From contig JAFEFW010000631.1 in NCBI GenBank assembly GCA_018240405.1, forward strand, positions 1 through 53,011: 53,011 nt of DNA, read 5' to 3'. Shown here in pieces: positions 52,558 through 53,011 of this stretch. The stretch's first letter is position 1. Each line of letters starts with the position of its first letter. The notes under the pieces are model-generated. The model saw only the letters and a program-made list of their open reading frames with translations. It did not search any database and was not told the origin of the DNA. The translations under genes and the position numbers were made by a program. This DNA comes from Pseudomonadota bacterium (GTDB lineage Bacteria > Pseudomonadota > Alphaproteobacteria > Acetobacterales > Acetobacteraceae).

Positions 52558-53011
52558 ATGAACGACGACACGCAACTGACCGGGCTGCGGCGCTACCCTG
52601 TGGCTCGCCGCGGCGTGGTGATGTCCGGGCTGATGTCCGGCTTCACCCTGGCCACCCAGCGGGTGGAGGCGCAGGCCATCCGCACGGACACCGCGGGTAT
52701 CGAAGCAGGTGAGGCCAAGATCCCCACCAACGACGGGAGCCTGCCAGCCTATTTCGCCCGACCGGCGAAGCCGGGAACGTTTCCGGTCGTACTGGTGAAT
52801 GAGGAAATCTTCGGCGTCCACGAGTATATCAAGGACGTCTGTCGCCGCCTCGCCAAAGCTGGCTACTTCGCGGTTGCGACCGAGTACTACGCCAGGCAGG
52901 GCGACCTGTCGAAGATGACCGACGTCAGCCAGATCCTCAGCGAGGTCATCCTGAAGGCGCCGGATGCGCGCTATATGGCGGACCTGGACGCCACGGCAGC
53001 CTGGGCCCTGA
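52558..53011 (+). CDS. Dienelactone hydrolase family protein, 5' part
   Basis: 151 codons are visible; the gene runs off the window. The N-terminus (YPVARRGVVMSGLMSGFTLA) has an RRG twin-arginine pattern and a mild hydrophobic stretch, so Tat export is likely, as for many exported dienelactone hydrolase-like proteins. Then an alpha/beta-hydrolase start: IPTNDGSLPAYFARPAKPG, FPVVLVNEEIFGVHEYIKDV (Glu of the substrate-binding loop), RRLAKAGYFAVATEYYARQG. The catalytic Cys/Ser, Asp and His lie beyond the edge. Substrate unknown. Confidence 0.88.
   Translation, partial: MNDDTQLTGLRRYPVARRGVVMSGLMSGFTLATQRVEAQAIRTDTAGIEAGEAKIPTNDGSLPAYFARPAKPGTFPVVLVNEEIFGVHEYIKDVCRRLAKAGYFAVATEYYARQGDLSKMTDVSQILSEVILKAPDARYMADLDATAAWAL

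Noticed and set aside
51655-52821. 388-codon minus-strand frame overlapping the icd 3' end, the following gap and the dienelactone hydrolase start
   Set aside because: It overlaps two clear genes and has no motif; the part in the gap is Arg/Ala-rich like noncoding high-GC sequence.
1-53011. CRISPR arrays, rRNA, tRNA, insertion sequences, riboswitches
   Set aside because: No regularly spaced repeats, no transposase with inverted ends, and no recognisable tRNA, rRNA or riboswitch core was seen on either strand by eye.

Overview
The window is high-GC, gene-dense chromosomal DNA of an alphaproteobacterium, most likely of the order Rhodospirillales (Acetobacteraceae-like). The evidence is the block rpoZ-rsh-lepB-rnc-era-recO-parC in its usual alphaproteobacterial order, a eukaryote-type NADP isocitrate dehydrogenase, quinone-dependent PyrD, a beta-helix/Hint surface protein of a kind I associate with Acetobacteraceae, and frequent GTG/TTG starts. 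The placement is inference; no rRNA or tRNA gene is present to confirm it.

Layout. 1-8567: minus-strand housekeeping block (rpoZ, bifunctional (p)ppGpp synthetase/hydrolase, signal peptidase I, RNase III, Era, RecO, truncated ParC), broken by a plus-strand K+ channel between era and recO. 8718-11990: small envelope and secreted proteins (lytic transglycosylase, Gly/Ser-rich protein, DUF2092 protein, repeat-containing Gly-rich protein, PRC-barrel protein), then an MFS transporter. 13287-18606: minus-strand sugar uptake operon (Tat-exported binding protein, two permeases, debranching-type glucosidase) with no ATPase gene nearby. 18760-21164: SbmA/BacA-like transporter, SnoaL-like protein and a 56-residue protein. 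21397-27606: cell-surface or glycan genes (unknown 623-residue protein, ELM1-type glycosyltransferase, PuuE-type deacetylase, family 9 glycosyltransferase, DHA2-type MFS pump). 27802-29826: beta-helix/Hint fusion. 29885-33973: CoA-transferase, aldo/keto reductase, glutathionyl-hydroquinone reductase, DUF1194 protein.

34124-37059 is the accessory part: an S24/CI-like repressor divergent from a 129-residue protein, two inverted copies of a 13-base palindromic element, two recognisable promoters, two tandem stem-loops with T-tracts ahead of a 78-residue phage-type protein, a short winged-helix-like frame, and a translationally coupled pair (Cys-rich 95-residue protein plus a membrane/coiled-coil protein). 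It reads as a small regulated island or a worn prophage remnant.

37182-53011: pyrD, a NagD-like HAD protein, a universal stress protein with an FNR/FixK-type box, an intact hybrid histidine kinase, a small protein, a MocR regulator divergent from phzF with a palindrome between them, a Nudix hydrolase coupled to a secreted Pro-rich protein, a large sensor protein whose kinase core has lost its catalytic residues but whose receiver and HPt domains are intact, icd, and the start of a dienelactone hydrolase-like gene.

The strongest leads for new biology are the pseudokinase-REC-HPt protein, the S24 repressor island with its attenuated leader, and the beta-helix/Hint fusion.
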